A DNA stretch of 64,000 nucleotides from Bacillus sp. KH172YL63 (lineage in GTDB: Bacteria > Bacillota > Bacilli > Bacillales > Bacillaceae_B). Positions 7,039 through 14,944 of the stretch are shown piece by piece (within the stretch, counting starts at the first letter, position 1; every line of letters starts with the position of its first letter). The notes beneath the pieces are model-generated. The model was not told the DNA's origin. It made no database searches and saw nothing but the letters and a program-made list of their open reading frames with translations. Position numbers and translations under genes: made by a program. The stretch lies in NCBI RefSeq assembly GCF_011398925.1, contig NZ_AP022842.1:732001-796000 (forward strand), in the 5' to 3' direction.

Positions 7039-7413
7039 TTATTCTTGATGGATGATGACGAATTGCAGGATGATCGGTGTACCAGCCGGCGGGATATCTG
7101 AAGAGGTGAGGGTGAGAACCCCTTCCCTGACAGAGTATAGGAAAGGCGGTTGGAGCATCGCGTTGATAAAGAGATTCATATATGACACATTGTCAGGTGA
7201 AAAGATTCCGGAAGTGCTGTATTCATTGGAGCCGTCCCCGTTGGTGAACATCCGCTTCAGTCCATCCGAGAATGCTACATACTGATATGTGCTGGTTTTT
7301 AATATAGAGGTAGTCTTTTCAGGCGTTAGGTACGGATAAATATTTTGACACCCTTTGGGAGGCAGTAGGGGAGCGTAGTTGATGCCATTTTGGATGAATC
7401 TGCTTTTTCTCAC
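7039..7413 (-). CDS. DUF4183 domain-containing protein
   Basis: 124 residues on the minus strand. The C-terminal half (YMNLFINAMLQPPFLYSVREGVLTLTSSDIPPAGTPIILQFVII) matches the same DUF4183 pattern as the convergent gene at 6619. The basic N-terminus RKSRF is typical of proteins deposited on the spore. AAAGGAGGAAGG lies just upstream of GTG 7413, so that start is preferred over ATG 7434, which would put the ribosome site inside the gene. Likely a spore-surface structural protein (inference). Confidence 0.75.
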   Translation of the reverse strand: MRKSRFIQNGINYAPLLPPKGCQNIYPYLTPEKTTSILKTSTYQYVAFSDGLKRMFTNGDGSNEYSTSGIFSPDNVSYMNLFINAMLQPPFLYSVREGVLTLTSSDIPPAGTPIILQFVIIHQE

Positions 7414-7537
7414 GTTCCTTCCTCCTTTATTCATAGCTCTTGATATATTTAATGTATGTGAATTGGAAGAGTATAGTGCTGTGTTGGAAGCCCTTTTTAA
7501 TAGAGCACATAAAAAATAATTGAATTGACAGACGTGA

Positions 7538-7551
7538 TTTGAAATAATTGG
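7538..7551 (+). promoter_or_regulatory. Recurrent promoter-like motif, copy 2
   Basis: TTTGAAATAATTGG 31 bp before the start at 7583. Here TTGAAT lies 17 bp upstream of the AATAAT, so a sigma-A promoter with extended -10 is plausible. Confidence 0.45.
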
Positions 7552-7582
7552 TAGATAGATAAGCGGATAGGGGGAGCAAGAT

Positions 7583-7960
7583 ATGAAATTAACACATACC
7601 CGTTTGCTGGTAGACGATTATAAAGCGTGTTTTATTTTCTACCGAGATGTTTTGGGGTTTGAGGTTTCCTGGGGAGATGAATCCTCCCTGTACGGTCAAT
7701 TTAAGACTGGGGATACACAATTGGGGATATTCGAGCGTAAACAGATGGCCGATGCGCTTGGAGTGGAAGATCGTTCTGACGGGGAGCGGGACTCGGTTGC
7801 CCTGGTCTTTGAAGTGGAGAATGTAGAAAAGTCCTACACAGAGTTAAAAGAAAAAGTCAGCTTCATCACTGAGCCTGTGGAGAGAGGGGACTGGGGAATC
7901 AAGGTCGCTCATTTCCGGGATCCAGCTGGGAATCTCATTGAAATCTACGAAAGTATATAG
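7583..7960 (+). CDS. VOC family protein (glyoxalase/bleomycin-resistance fold)
   Basis: The 125-residue protein shows two beta-alpha-beta-beta-beta modules: THTRLLVDDYKACFIFYRDVLGFEVSWG at the N-terminus and IKVAHFRDPAGNLIEIYES at the C-terminus, the usual VOC ends with potential metal ligands His (THTR) and Glu (IEIYE). Such proteins range from metalloenzymes to drug-binding resistance proteins; which applies is unknown. The start follows GGGGGAGC with good spacing. The YdbC-like gene begins 8 bp later. Confidence 0.85.
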   Translation: MKLTHTRLLVDDYKACFIFYRDVLGFEVSWGDESSLYGQFKTGDTQLGIFERKQMADALGVEDRSDGERDSVALVFEVENVEKSYTELKEKVSFITEPVERGDWGIKVAHFRDPAGNLIEIYESI

Positions 7961-7968
7961 GTGAAGAC

Positions 7969-8556
7969 ATGCTGATCAAAAGAATCAACTGCAGAGTGCA
8001 GGAAAATCAGAAGGAAGCTTTTCACGAGACACAGAAGCAGTGGAGTCGATTAAGCATGGTGAAAGGATTTATTGGTCAAATCGGCGGCTGGAGCCATGCC
8101 GATCCACTAACAGCGTGCATCTATGCATTTTGGGAGAGCCGAAAGGATTATGACAGCTTTATGGAGGATGTCCATGACGAAATCTTTGATGATTCAGGTC
8201 AAGGAAATACTTATACGTCCATCGATGTTCAACTATTTGATGGAGAGAGCGGAGAAAATGAAAAGGACCTGCTGGGTGTGTTGAAACACAGTGCGTTCAT
8301 GCTCGCCATTTTATCAGAAGGTCTGAAAGGAAAGCCGGGAGAAAGTCTTGTTCCACAACCCTTCTTCAGATCAGGCGAAGCGGACGCTAAGTTAGTCGGA
8401 GTATCTTCATCTTTACATACAGCTAAAGCCTTCAAGCTTGTATTGACTGGTTGGACCGACGAAGCTTCATGGTTACAGGAAGTTGATGGGTGCGAACATT
8501 TTTCAGAAGGATGTCGGCTGGAGGAAGAGTGGCGGGTGTTGAGAAAGAGAGTATGA
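7969..8556 (+). CDS. YdbC-like (DUF4937) protein
   Basis: 195 residues. The N-terminal half (MLIKRINCRVQENQKEAFHETQKQWSRLSMVKGFIGQIGGWS ... IYAFWESRKDYDSFMEDVHDEIFD) resembles a dimeric alpha/beta barrel of the antibiotic-biosynthesis-monooxygenase type, as in Bacillus YdbC / DUF4937 proteins. Function unknown. It lies 8 bp after the VOC gene and is probably co-transcribed with it. Confidence 0.7.
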   Translation: MLIKRINCRVQENQKEAFHETQKQWSRLSMVKGFIGQIGGWSHADPLTACIYAFWESRKDYDSFMEDVHDEIFDDSGQGNTYTSIDVQLFDGESGENEKDLLGVLKHSAFMLAILSEGLKGKPGESLVPQPFFRSGEADAKLVGVSSSLHTAKAFKLVLTGWTDEASWLQEVDGCEHFSEGCRLEEEWRVLRKRV

Positions 8557-8563
8557 TTGTTAT

Positions 8564-8598
8564 TGAATATTGGGAAAATTTCTTTTATACTTCTCATA
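8564..8598 (+). promoter_or_regulatory. Sigma-A-like promoter for the SDR leader
   Basis: TTGAAT and TATACT separated by 17 bp immediately after the YdbC-like gene. The transcript would carry a leader of about 250 nt before the SDR start. Confidence 0.55.
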
Positions 8599-8623
8599 AG
8601 AGATGTGGACGGAAGGGGAAATC

Positions 8624-8674
8624 ATGCAACATGTGGACTATTCTGTAATGATGAATCAGCTGAATGGACAATGA
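8624..8674 (+). CDS. Possible 16-residue leader peptide
   Basis: ATG 8624 follows GAAGGGGA with 5 nt spacing and opens a 16-codon frame (MQHVDYSVMMNQLNGQ). It lies between a promoter and a terminator, both upstream of the SDR gene, which is the layout of an attenuation leader. Its expression is unproven. Confidence 0.3.
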   Translation: MQHVDYSVMMNQLNGQ

Positions 8675-8753
8675 ACCGGTCAATCCGACGGGAGAAGTCT
8701 GTTTACCCATCATACAGGAGGAGCGCCAGGTGGGATTGACAACCCGACACTTA

Positions 8754-8783
8754 GGTGGATACTTGTGTATCCGCTTTTTTTTA
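8754..8783 (+). terminator. Leader terminator ahead of the SDR gene
   Basis: GTGGATAC pairs with GTATCCGC over a 4-nt loop, followed by eight T residues, about 70 bp before the SDR start. GTCAATC (8678) can pair with GATTGAC (8733) upstream of it, so alternative folding is possible. Confidence 0.65.
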
Positions 8784-8854
8784 TTTGTACAGGGATATAT
8801 ACATCTCTTCATGATGTCTGGTCGTGCCCTCATCTAAAACAGGAGGACGATAAA

Positions 8855-9634
8855 ATGACAAACCTTACAGGAAAAGTAGCCATCGTGACAGGAGCGAGCC
8901 GTTCGAAAGGAATCGGGGCAGCGATTTGCCGCTCCCTCGCCCATGCAGGGGCTGATGTGTTCTTTACCCACTGGGCCCGGTTTGATGAAAGTAGTGGAAA
9001 CGGTTTGGAGGAAGTATTTCCACAACGTTTATGTGAAGAGTTAAGAAGGAGCGGAGTCCGTGCCGGTCACATGGAAATGGACCTTAGCAAGGAAGCATCG
9101 CCGGTCAGGCTAATGGATCGGGTTGAGAAGATGCTCGGTACGCCCTGCATTCTGGTGAACAATGCCACCTTCGAATCCCCGTCCGATTGGCGAACGCTGA
9201 ATAAAGAGATCCTGGACAGCCACTACAATGTGAATAACAGCGGGACCCTGCTTCTGACGATGGAATTTGCAAAGAGGTATGAAAGGACCTTTGGTGGAAG
9301 AAGGAATGGCCGGGTCATCAACCTGGTATCCAAAGGACCGGACCCGAATAATCTGGCATATATCGCTACAAAAGGGATGCTGATTGCCATCACAGAACCA
9401 TTATCCGTAGGTCTCGCCCCAGTCGGGATCACCGTCAATTCAATAGATCCCGGTCCGACAGACACAGGCTGGATCAATGATGACCTCAAAAGACAATTGC
9501 TTCCGTTGTTCCCAACAGGACGATTGGGGAAGCCGGAAGATGCGGCAAAACTGGTGACATTTTTAGCTGGTGATGATTCAGGTTGGATTACCGGACAAAC
9601 GATAAAGTCTGAAGGCGGCTTTTTGGGAAAATAG
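8855..9634 (+). CDS. SDR family oxidoreductase
   Basis: 259 residues with the classical short-chain dehydrogenase plan: cofactor motif TGASRSKGIGAAI at residues 12-24, NNAT near 105, and the catalytic YIATK (Y-x3-K) around residue 168, with a serine in NLVSKGP before it. The C-terminus GWITGQTIKSEGGF is FabG-like. It uses NAD(P)H on an unknown carbonyl or alcohol. ATG 8855 follows AGGAGG at 8841. The gene is preceded by a promoter, a small ORF and a terminator, suggesting conditional expression. Confidence 0.9.
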   Translation: MTNLTGKVAIVTGASRSKGIGAAICRSLAHAGADVFFTHWARFDESSGNGLEEVFPQRLCEELRRSGVRAGHMEMDLSKEASPVRLMDRVEKMLGTPCILVNNATFESPSDWRTLNKEILDSHYNVNNSGTLLLTMEFAKRYERTFGGRRNGRVINLVSKGPDPNNLAYIATKGMLIAITEPLSVGLAPVGITVNSIDPGPTDTGWINDDLKRQLLPLFPTGRLGKPEDAAKLVTFLAGDDSGWITGQTIKSEGGFLGK

Positions 9635-9655
9635 AATGAAAGACGGTGAGCAGAC

Positions 9656-10096
9656 ATGGGAGAAGTGTTTGGGGAGAAACACAGCGGGTGTTCTTACAGT
9701 GTGAGAAAGGGCGTCTATGCAGTGATTCTTGATAAAAAGAAAGAGAATGTATTGACTGTTCAAACAGGGATCCAGCATCATTTCCTTCCCGGTGGTGGGA
9801 TGGAAGAAGGTGAAGGGAAGGAAGACTGTTTAAGGAGAGAATTATTAGAGGAAACAGGGTACCGAATCGAGTTGGCTGGCTTCATCGGTAACGCAATGAG
9901 ATATTTCATAACCAGGAAAGGTGAATATCAGCTTAGTGATGGATATTTTTATAGAGCGGCATTACTCGAGCAGATTCAGGAACCTGTGGACGCCGATCAT
10001 CGTTTGAAATGGATAGGGGTGGATGAGGCGGAAGCGAAGCTCTTTCATGAGCATCATATTTGGGCAGTGAAGAAGGTTAAATCAGCATACAGTTAG
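9656..10096 (+). CDS. NUDIX hydrolase
   Basis: 146 residues with a complete Nudix box, GGGMEEGEGKEDC followed by LRRELLEETGY (Gx5Ex7REUxEExGU), around residues 44-67. It hydrolyses a nucleoside-diphosphate-linked compound using Mg2+; the substrate cannot be predicted. The gene begins 21 bp after the SDR stop in the same direction, and the methyltransferase follows within 15 bp. Confidence 0.9.
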   Translation: MGEVFGEKHSGCSYSVRKGVYAVILDKKKENVLTVQTGIQHHFLPGGGMEEGEGKEDCLRRELLEETGYRIELAGFIGNAMRYFITRKGEYQLSDGYFYRAALLEQIQEPVDADHRLKWIGVDEAEAKLFHEHHIWAVKKVKSAYS

Positions 10097-10109
10097 AGGA
10101 GTGAAGAGG

Positions 10110-10937
10110 ATGATGGATTTAATGAAGCAGCTCCAGAAGCCAGAAAAATTCCAACAATCGGATAAGATGTTCTGGCAAGAGCCACACATTGCAAAGTATC
10201 TGCTGGAAGCCCATCTTGACCCGGATTTCGAGGGGGCAAGCAGGAATCATGTTTTTATTGATCAGTCTGTTTCTTTTATTACGGAAGTGGCAGCAAAAAA
10301 AGGTAATCTCAACTTCATTGATTTTGGTTGTGGGCCAGGGCTTTACTGTGAACGCTTAGCCTCTCGAGGTTATGATGTGACCGGCGTTGACTTTTCTATA
10401 AGTTCCATCCAATACGCCAGGAATAGTGCGGAAGATAAGAATCTCCTTATTACTTATCGCCATGAGGACTATTTACATGTGTCCGATGAGAATCAATATG
10501 ATTTTGCCACGCTGATATATTGTGATTATGGAGCGCTTGCCCCTCCTGATCGCCAACGATTGTTAAGGAATATTAGCAAAAGCCTGAGAAAAGGCGGTAG
10601 GCTTCTTCTGGATGTATTTACAGAACAAAAATACAATGATTTCTCAGAAGGGAATCACTGGTCCCTTAAAGAAAACGGCGGGTTTTGGTCTCCTGAAGAA
10701 CATATCGTACTGACACAAAATGTGAAGTACGATCATGCCTGTTCTCTTGAACAAACAACGGTCGTAACAAATCAAAAGATGGAAACCTACAATATCTGGC
10801 ATCAATATTTTACAAAAGAAATGATTTTAGCTGAATTAGAAGGAGCAGGCTTTACTGTCATATCGGTATACGGTGATGTGACGGGTAAGGAGTATACGGT
10901 AGGAAATGATACGGTGGCCGTGTTGTTAGAGAAGTGA
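10110..10937 (+). CDS. Class I SAM-dependent methyltransferase
   Basis: About 275 residues. Motif I is FIDFGCGPGLYCERLASRGYDVTGVDFS near residues 67-95, followed by a post-I acidic residue and LLRNISKSLRKGGRLLLDVF, all standard for Rossmann methyltransferases. The C-terminal region YTVGNDTVAVLLEK closes the fold. The acceptor is unknown. AGAGGAG at 10095-10101 fits ATG 10110 best; GTG 10101 would overlap that site. Confidence 0.85.
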   Translation: MMDLMKQLQKPEKFQQSDKMFWQEPHIAKYLLEAHLDPDFEGASRNHVFIDQSVSFITEVAAKKGNLNFIDFGCGPGLYCERLASRGYDVTGVDFSISSIQYARNSAEDKNLLITYRHEDYLHVSDENQYDFATLIYCDYGALAPPDRQRLLRNISKSLRKGGRLLLDVFTEQKYNDFSEGNHWSLKENGGFWSPEEHIVLTQNVKYDHACSLEQTTVVTNQKMETYNIWHQYFTKEMILAELEGAGFTVISVYGDVTGKEYTVGNDTVAVLLEK

Positions 10938-11111
10938 CGGGGAGCGGGTATGTAATCGTTATGAAAAAAGGTCAGCGTAAAGTTAATGATATGTACAATT
11001 TATGACAACGGTAAAATCTCAGAGGTGTTTTTCCAATAATTGTAGAAAGGGTATCCATATAGAATGTGATAAGCAGGTGTTACTATCAGCCAACCTAACA
11101 TTTCCTCAAAA

Positions 11112-12332
11112 ATGAATTCGTATCTACTACTCTTTGGAATGGGCATTTCGAGTTTAGGGGATTTTATTTATCTTGTCGCCATCAACGTATTGGTTTTCAA
11201 ACTAACAGGTTCAGCTGCGGCCGTGGCAGGCTTGTGGATTATAGGTCCGATCGCTTCTGTTTGTACGAAGTTTTGGTCTGGAAGTATAATCGACCGTCTC
11301 AATTTAAGAAGGATCATGATTGGAACAGATATCATCCGGGCATTATTAGTCGCGACCATTCCTTTTGCGGACTCTATATGGTTCATATATGCATGCCTGT
11401 TCCTGCTATCCTTTTCGAAAGCCTTCTTTGAACCTGCAGCAATCACTTATATAACATATGTTGTGCCGGGGAGTGAACGGAAACGGTTTAACTCTTTCAG
11501 AAGTTTGATTACCTCAAGCGCATTTTTGATCGGTCCTGCTATATCAGGGGTACTGCTGCTTATGACTTCTGTGAATATGGCGATTTGGATAAATGCCATT
11601 TCCTTTATTGTTTCAGCGATTATGTTGTATGTATTGCCAAATGTCACAACAGTGGTGGACCAGAAGGAAAGTAAGTTTAGTTTTACTATGCTGAGAAGTG
11701 ACTGGAAAGAGGTGTTCCGTTTCAGTCAGCGTTATCGGTATGTTGTGAAAGTGTATTTCTTGGCTCAGCTGTTTATGATTGTTGCACTGGGGATGGATGC
11801 CCAGGAGGTTGTTTTCACTCAAAAGGTTTTACATCTATCCGAGACTGACTACGGTTTGCTCATCAGTATAACCGGGGTGGGTTCCATTTTAGGTGCAGCA
11901 GCTGTATCGCTCTTGGCTGACAAGTTATCGATAAAAGCGCTTATGTCCATTGGCTATTTAATGGTTTCCGCAGGCTATCTTGCATATGCTTTCTCGTTCT
12001 CTTTCTGGAGTGTAGCGGCTGGATTTATGGTACTTGGATTCTTTAACTCTTTTTCCGGAACAGGATTTATGACTTTTTATCAAAATAACGTACCAGTTCA
12101 GATGATGGGGAGGATTTCCAGTATATACGGAATCTTTCAAAGCATCCTTCAAATCCTCTTTATTTTATTGATTGGTTTCACCGGGGAAATCATTCCTGTA
12201 AGGGTTAGCATCATTGCTGCCTCTACACTTATGCTGGCGCTCAGTATTTTTCAGATTAAGCTGGTCTTTACGCCTGGGAGTGGGGAATTTTTTGAAGAAG
12301 AAACAGGGTTGAATAGTACGGCCTCACATTAA
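11112..12332 (+). CDS. MFS transporter
   Basis: 406 residues with about 12 hydrophobic segments and an MFS-type loop after helix 2 (FWSGSIIDRLNLRRIMIGTD). The pattern resembles drug/macrolide exporters of the DHA3 group. No ribosome site precedes ATG 11112. AGGTG at 11076 is well placed for ATC at 11085, which would add MSQPNISSK to the N-terminus, so the start is uncertain. It may export a toxic compound; the substrate is unknown. A bidirectional terminator follows. Confidence 0.85.
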   Translation: MNSYLLLFGMGISSLGDFIYLVAINVLVFKLTGSAAAVAGLWIIGPIASVCTKFWSGSIIDRLNLRRIMIGTDIIRALLVATIPFADSIWFIYACLFLLSFSKAFFEPAAITYITYVVPGSERKRFNSFRSLITSSAFLIGPAISGVLLLMTSVNMAIWINAISFIVSAIMLYVLPNVTTVVDQKESKFSFTMLRSDWKEVFRFSQRYRYVVKVYFLAQLFMIVALGMDAQEVVFTQKVLHLSETDYGLLISITGVGSILGAAAVSLLADKLSIKALMSIGYLMVSAGYLAYAFSFSFWSVAAGFMVLGFFNSFSGTGFMTFYQNNVPVQMMGRISSIYGIFQSILQILFILLIGFTGEIIPVRVSIIAASTLMLALSIFQIKLVFTPGSGEFFEEETGLNSTASH

Positions 12333-12334
12333 AA

Positions 12335-12372
12335 TATGAAAAATCCCACCTAGTTGCGAGGTGGGATTTTCA
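12335..12372. terminator. Bidirectional terminator, MFS / GntR operon
   Basis: A 15-bp stem (core AATCCCACCT / AGGTGGGATT) with 7-nt loop, A-rich before and T-rich after, lies between convergent genes. Confidence 0.85.
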
Positions 12373-12375
12373 TAT

Positions 12376-12741
12376 TCAATACACCTTCTTCAAAAGTTCA
12401 ATAACTTCTTCCAACGTAAGCCCAAAAGACTTGTAGTAAGAAGTATCCTCGACCATTTGCTTGACGATCATGTCGTTTCGTTTTTGAAGGATTTCTTCAG
12501 GGGAAAGATCGACGACAAAGCATCCCTTACCGGTTACGGTATAAATCAACCCGCACCGTTCCAGTTCTTCCCACGCTTTCTTGATCGTGATGATGCTGAC
12601 ACGCAGTTCTTTAGATGCTTGCCGAATGGGTGGCAGGTTATAGCCTTTTTCGATTTCACCTTTAAGGATTTGTGCGCTGATTTGCTCAAAAAGCTGCTGA
12701 TAGATCGGTTTATCAGACGTATTAGAAATGGCGATATTCAT
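12376..12741 (-). CDS. GntR family regulator, YtrA subfamily
   Basis: 121 residues: an N-terminal winged helix (PIYQQLFEQISAQILKGEIEKGYNLPPIRQASKELRVSIITIKKAWEELERCGLIYTVTGKGCFV) and a short C-terminal dimerisation tail, the compact YtrA layout. It is the last gene of an operon with an ABC ATPase and permease; starts and stops overlap (ATGA at 12741). It most likely represses this operon by binding the inverted repeat at 14263-14283. Confidence 0.9.
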   Translation of the reverse strand: MNIAISNTSDKPIYQQLFEQISAQILKGEIEKGYNLPPIRQASKELRVSIITIKKAWEELERCGLIYTVTGKGCFVVDLSPEEILQKRNDMIVKQMVEDTSYYKSFGLTLEEVIELLKKVY

Positions 12742-13394
12742 CAGATGTCCAATTTCTTAAACTGCTTGATGGCGATATGATAAGCAGCTATGGTACAAAC
12801 AGCAAACAGCGCAATTCCTGCGAACAGGATGGATAGGTGAATCCCCATTTGATCGGCGCCGCTGCCTTTGAAGAGGTCAAACAGCGCAGCATTTTTTATT
12901 CCAAGCCATTCTGCACCTCCGGCAAATAACATTGCAGCTGTAATCGCAACGATTGACGGGGCACCGTATTTATAGGCTGTCTTGAAGTACATTGAGATGA
13001 AAATGAAGTTGAAGATGGCAAGCATCACAAAGCAAAGACCCCAGAAGCCTATCGTTGGTGCAAAGAACAGGTAGGTTAAGTCAGGATAAAGATGGGTAGT
13101 GATGATCCCGAAGATGACTGCAATGATGACATGCAATAATTCGAGGATCACAATGACGGCTATCTTTGCCTTTACATAGTCTTTCCTCGTGACAGGCAGC
13201 ATGAATGAAAAGATTAAATCATTCTGTGCTTTATAGGTGGAAAACATATTTGGAATCGTAATCCAGCAGAAGTAGAGGATGACGATGAAGTATAGCCAGC
13301 CTGGTATGAGCATCAAAGCACCCGTCAATATGGGTAATACATAAAATATAGGACTTACGCCAAGTTTCAAGTCTTTCATCAGTAAGTTATACAT
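12741..13394 (-). CDS. ABC-2 type transporter permease
   Basis: 217 residues with about six hydrophobic helices and no substrate-binding domain, as expected for the membrane subunit of a small ABC-2 exporter. The N-terminal segment MYNLLMKDLKLGVSPIFYVLPILTG is typical. It overlaps the ATPase by 8 bp and the regulator by 1-4 bp, so translation is coupled. It pairs with the ATPase at 13387-14241; cargo unknown, possibly a cell-wall-active compound as in YtrABCDEF systems. Confidence 0.85.
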   Translation of the reverse strand: MYNLLMKDLKLGVSPIFYVLPILTGALMLIPGWLYFIVILYFCWITIPNMFSTYKAQNDLIFSFMLPVTRKDYVKAKIAVIVILELLHVIIAVIFGIITTHLYPDLTYLFFAPTIGFWGLCFVMLAIFNFIFISMYFKTAYKYGAPSIVAITAAMLFAGGAEWLGIKNAALFDLFKGSGADQMGIHLSILFAGIALFAVCTIAAYHIAIKQFKKLDI

Positions 13395-14241
13395 ACATAT
13401 ACTCCCTTTTTGAAAAGTAAATCATAATTTCTTCGAGATTTGGACGGGCAGACTTGATATCGGTGGATGGATCAAAATCTTCCGTGTGAATCAAGCCTGT
13501 GAAGCCAAAGGAATTGGTTTTGTAGGAAATCAAATGATCTTTCACCAGTTCGAGCTGACTTTCATCTCCATTCAACAATCGATAGTTGTCAATGAATTCA
13601 TCTTTCTCCGCACTATTGATGATCTGGCCATTATTAATAAAGGTAATAAAGTCGGCACATTTTTCTAAATCGGAGGTGATATGGGTCGAGAACAGGATAC
13701 TGATTTCACCGTCATGCACCAGCTCCTGAAACAGGTCCAATAAATTGTCCCGTGCGACCGGATCTAATCCACTTGTCGGTTCATCAAGGATAAGCAGCTT
13801 CGAGCCGTGTGATAACGCGAGGGCCAGATTGTATTTCACCTTCATCCCTGCCGATAATTCATTGATCTTCTTATTCTCATCGAGCTTGAACCTTTTTAAA
13901 TAATTGTAGTAGGTCTCTTCCTCCCAATGCTCATAAAACGCCTTCACTACATTCGTGACCTGTTTGATCTTGTGCCGCGTATAAAAATCGATCCCCCCAA
14001 ATGCATACCCGATGACTTGTTTTAATTCGAGCTCATTCTCCATGAACTTCTTGCCCAGCACACTGATTTCCCCGCTGTCTATATGGACCATGTTCAGGAT
14101 CGATTTAATGGTTGTTGTCTTCCCGGCACCATTCGCGCCGATAAACCCCATGATATATCCTTTTTCTAATTGAAAGGAAACATCCTTTAACTGGAATCGC
14201 TCATATTTCTTATTCAGATTTTTCACATCCAAAGCCAACAT
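13387..14241 (-). CDS. ABC transporter ATP-binding protein
   Basis: 284 residues with Walker A GANGAGKTTT (about 35-44), signature LSAGMKVK, Walker [14 protein letters not shown] and H-loop STHIT, all intact. A C-terminal extension of about 70 residues follows the nucleotide-binding domain. It powers the permease encoded immediately downstream. ATG 14241 follows AAAGGAGG. It is first in the operon, directly behind the palindromic operator. Confidence 0.92.
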   Translation of the reverse strand: MLALDVKNLNKKYERFQLKDVSFQLEKGYIMGFIGANGAGKTTTIKSILNMVHIDSGEISVLGKKFMENELELKQVIGYAFGGIDFYTRHKIKQVTNVVKAFYEHWEEETYYNYLKRFKLDENKKINELSAGMKVKYNLALALSHGSKLLILDEPTSGLDPVARDNLLDLFQELVHDGEISILFSTHITSDLEKCADFITFINNGQIINSAEKDEFIDNYRLLNGDESQLELVKDHLISYKTNSFGFTGLIHTEDFDPSTDIKSARPNLEEIMIYFSKREYMYV

Positions 14242-14262
14242 ATGAAAACCCCTCCTTTAAAT

Positions 14263-14283
14263 TGTGTATATCGTATATACACA
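14263..14283 (-). promoter_or_regulatory. Probable GntR operator
   Basis: TGTGTATAT, 3 bp, ATATACACA: a perfect 9-bp inverted repeat just upstream of the ABC operon's ribosome site and overlapping likely -10 sequences on the minus strand. This is the usual place and form of a YtrA-type repressor site. Confidence 0.7.
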
Positions 14284-14391
14284 CTATACTCTCGAGGCGA
14301 AGAAAATGTCAACCGGCTTTTGGGATTTATCTGATATTTCATTGGAGGGGGAGCTGGGATTGCCAACTTGGGATTGTTAAATATTCGCAGG

Positions 14392-14405
14392 TTTGAAATA
14401 ATTGG
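14392..14405 (+). promoter_or_regulatory. Recurrent promoter-like motif, copy 3
   Basis: TTTGAAATAATTGG with TTGTTA 17 bp upstream of its AATAAT; 41 bp before the small membrane gene at 14447. Confidence 0.45.
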
Positions 14406-14446
14406 TAGGATGAGGGTTTATTTTTAATAGAGGAAGGTAATGGAGC

Positions 14447-14584
14447 ATGATATTAAATCTCTTAGAGGCACTGTTAATAGCATTTTCTTTGTATCTATTA
14501 ATTGAGACAGAAAGACCCAAGGGGGATAAGGTAATTTTCTATTTGACTATCGCAATCATGTTGTTCTTGCTTTCGAGGGGATAG
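14447..14584 (+). CDS. Small membrane protein, 45 residues
   Basis: ATG 14447 follows AGGAAGG and TGGAG. The product has two hydrophobic stretches (MILNLLEALLIAFSLYLLI and VIFYLTIAIMLFLL) around a charged ETERPKGDK loop. It starts a cluster of four small membrane or lipoprotein genes reading the same way. No family recognised. Confidence 0.5.
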   Translation: MILNLLEALLIAFSLYLLIETERPKGDKVIFYLTIAIMLFLLSRG

Positions 14585-14602
14585 CATGTAAGGAGGAATG
14601 AG

Positions 14603-14824
14603 ATGTATTTATTACTTTCAATTGTGCTTAGTATTGGTTTAGGCTTCATATTATGTATGATGGGCCCCTTAATTGGAGGGATCATCGCTTTTGGAATCAT
14701 CGCAGGCTGCCTGTTTAGAGGGCTGTACTTGCTCAATGACATACATAAAAGAATATCGCACCAGCTGCCTAAAGAAGATAAGGTACAACAAGCATACAAA
14801 ACCTATTTAGAAGAGAGGGGGTAG
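14603..14824 (+). CDS. Small membrane protein, 73 residues
   Basis: Two hydrophobic helices fill residues 2-45 (MYLLLSIVLSIGLGFILCMMGPLIGGIIAFGIIAGCLF), followed by a charged cytoplasmic-like tail (NDIHKRISHQLPKEDKVQQAYKTYLEERG). It begins 18 bp after the previous small gene with AAGGAGGAATGAG as ribosome site. Unknown function, probably part of the 14447-15716 cluster. Confidence 0.6.
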   Translation: MYLLLSIVLSIGLGFILCMMGPLIGGIIAFGIIAGCLFRGLYLLNDIHKRISHQLPKEDKVQQAYKTYLEERG

Positions 14825-14826
14825 AA

Positions 14827-14923
14827 TTGAAGCATGTGCTGAAAGAACATTTGTGCCGGTTTCATCGCGCTATCAGTTGGTTATTATCTGGGGGAAATGG
14901 TGCTTGGCGTCTTTTACAAGTAA
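14827..14923 (+). pseudogene. Frameshifted small membrane protein
   Basis: TTG 14827 opens MKHVLKE, but the membrane-helix-like continuation ICAGFIALSVGYYLGEMVLGVFYK lies in the next frame from about 14852 and stops at 14921-14923. Joined by a one-base shift near 14845-14852 they make a protein of about 32 residues like its neighbours. Either a real frameshift or a sequencing error. The unshifted frame runs on to 15093 but overlaps the better gene at 14945. Confidence 0.4.
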
Positions 14924-14944
14924 GCCGGGAAGGGAGATTTCCGT

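Noticed and set aside
8557..8739. 60-codon ORF after the YdbC-like gene
   Set aside because: It begins within promoter sequence and lacks protein-like composition; the region is better explained as the SDR leader.
8600..8783. SDR leader as a T-box or known riboswitch
   Set aside because: No T-box sequence, specifier loop or recognised aptamer core could be found.
12361..12780. 139-codon plus-strand ORF
   Set aside because: Antisense to the GntR regulator; starts inside the terminator.
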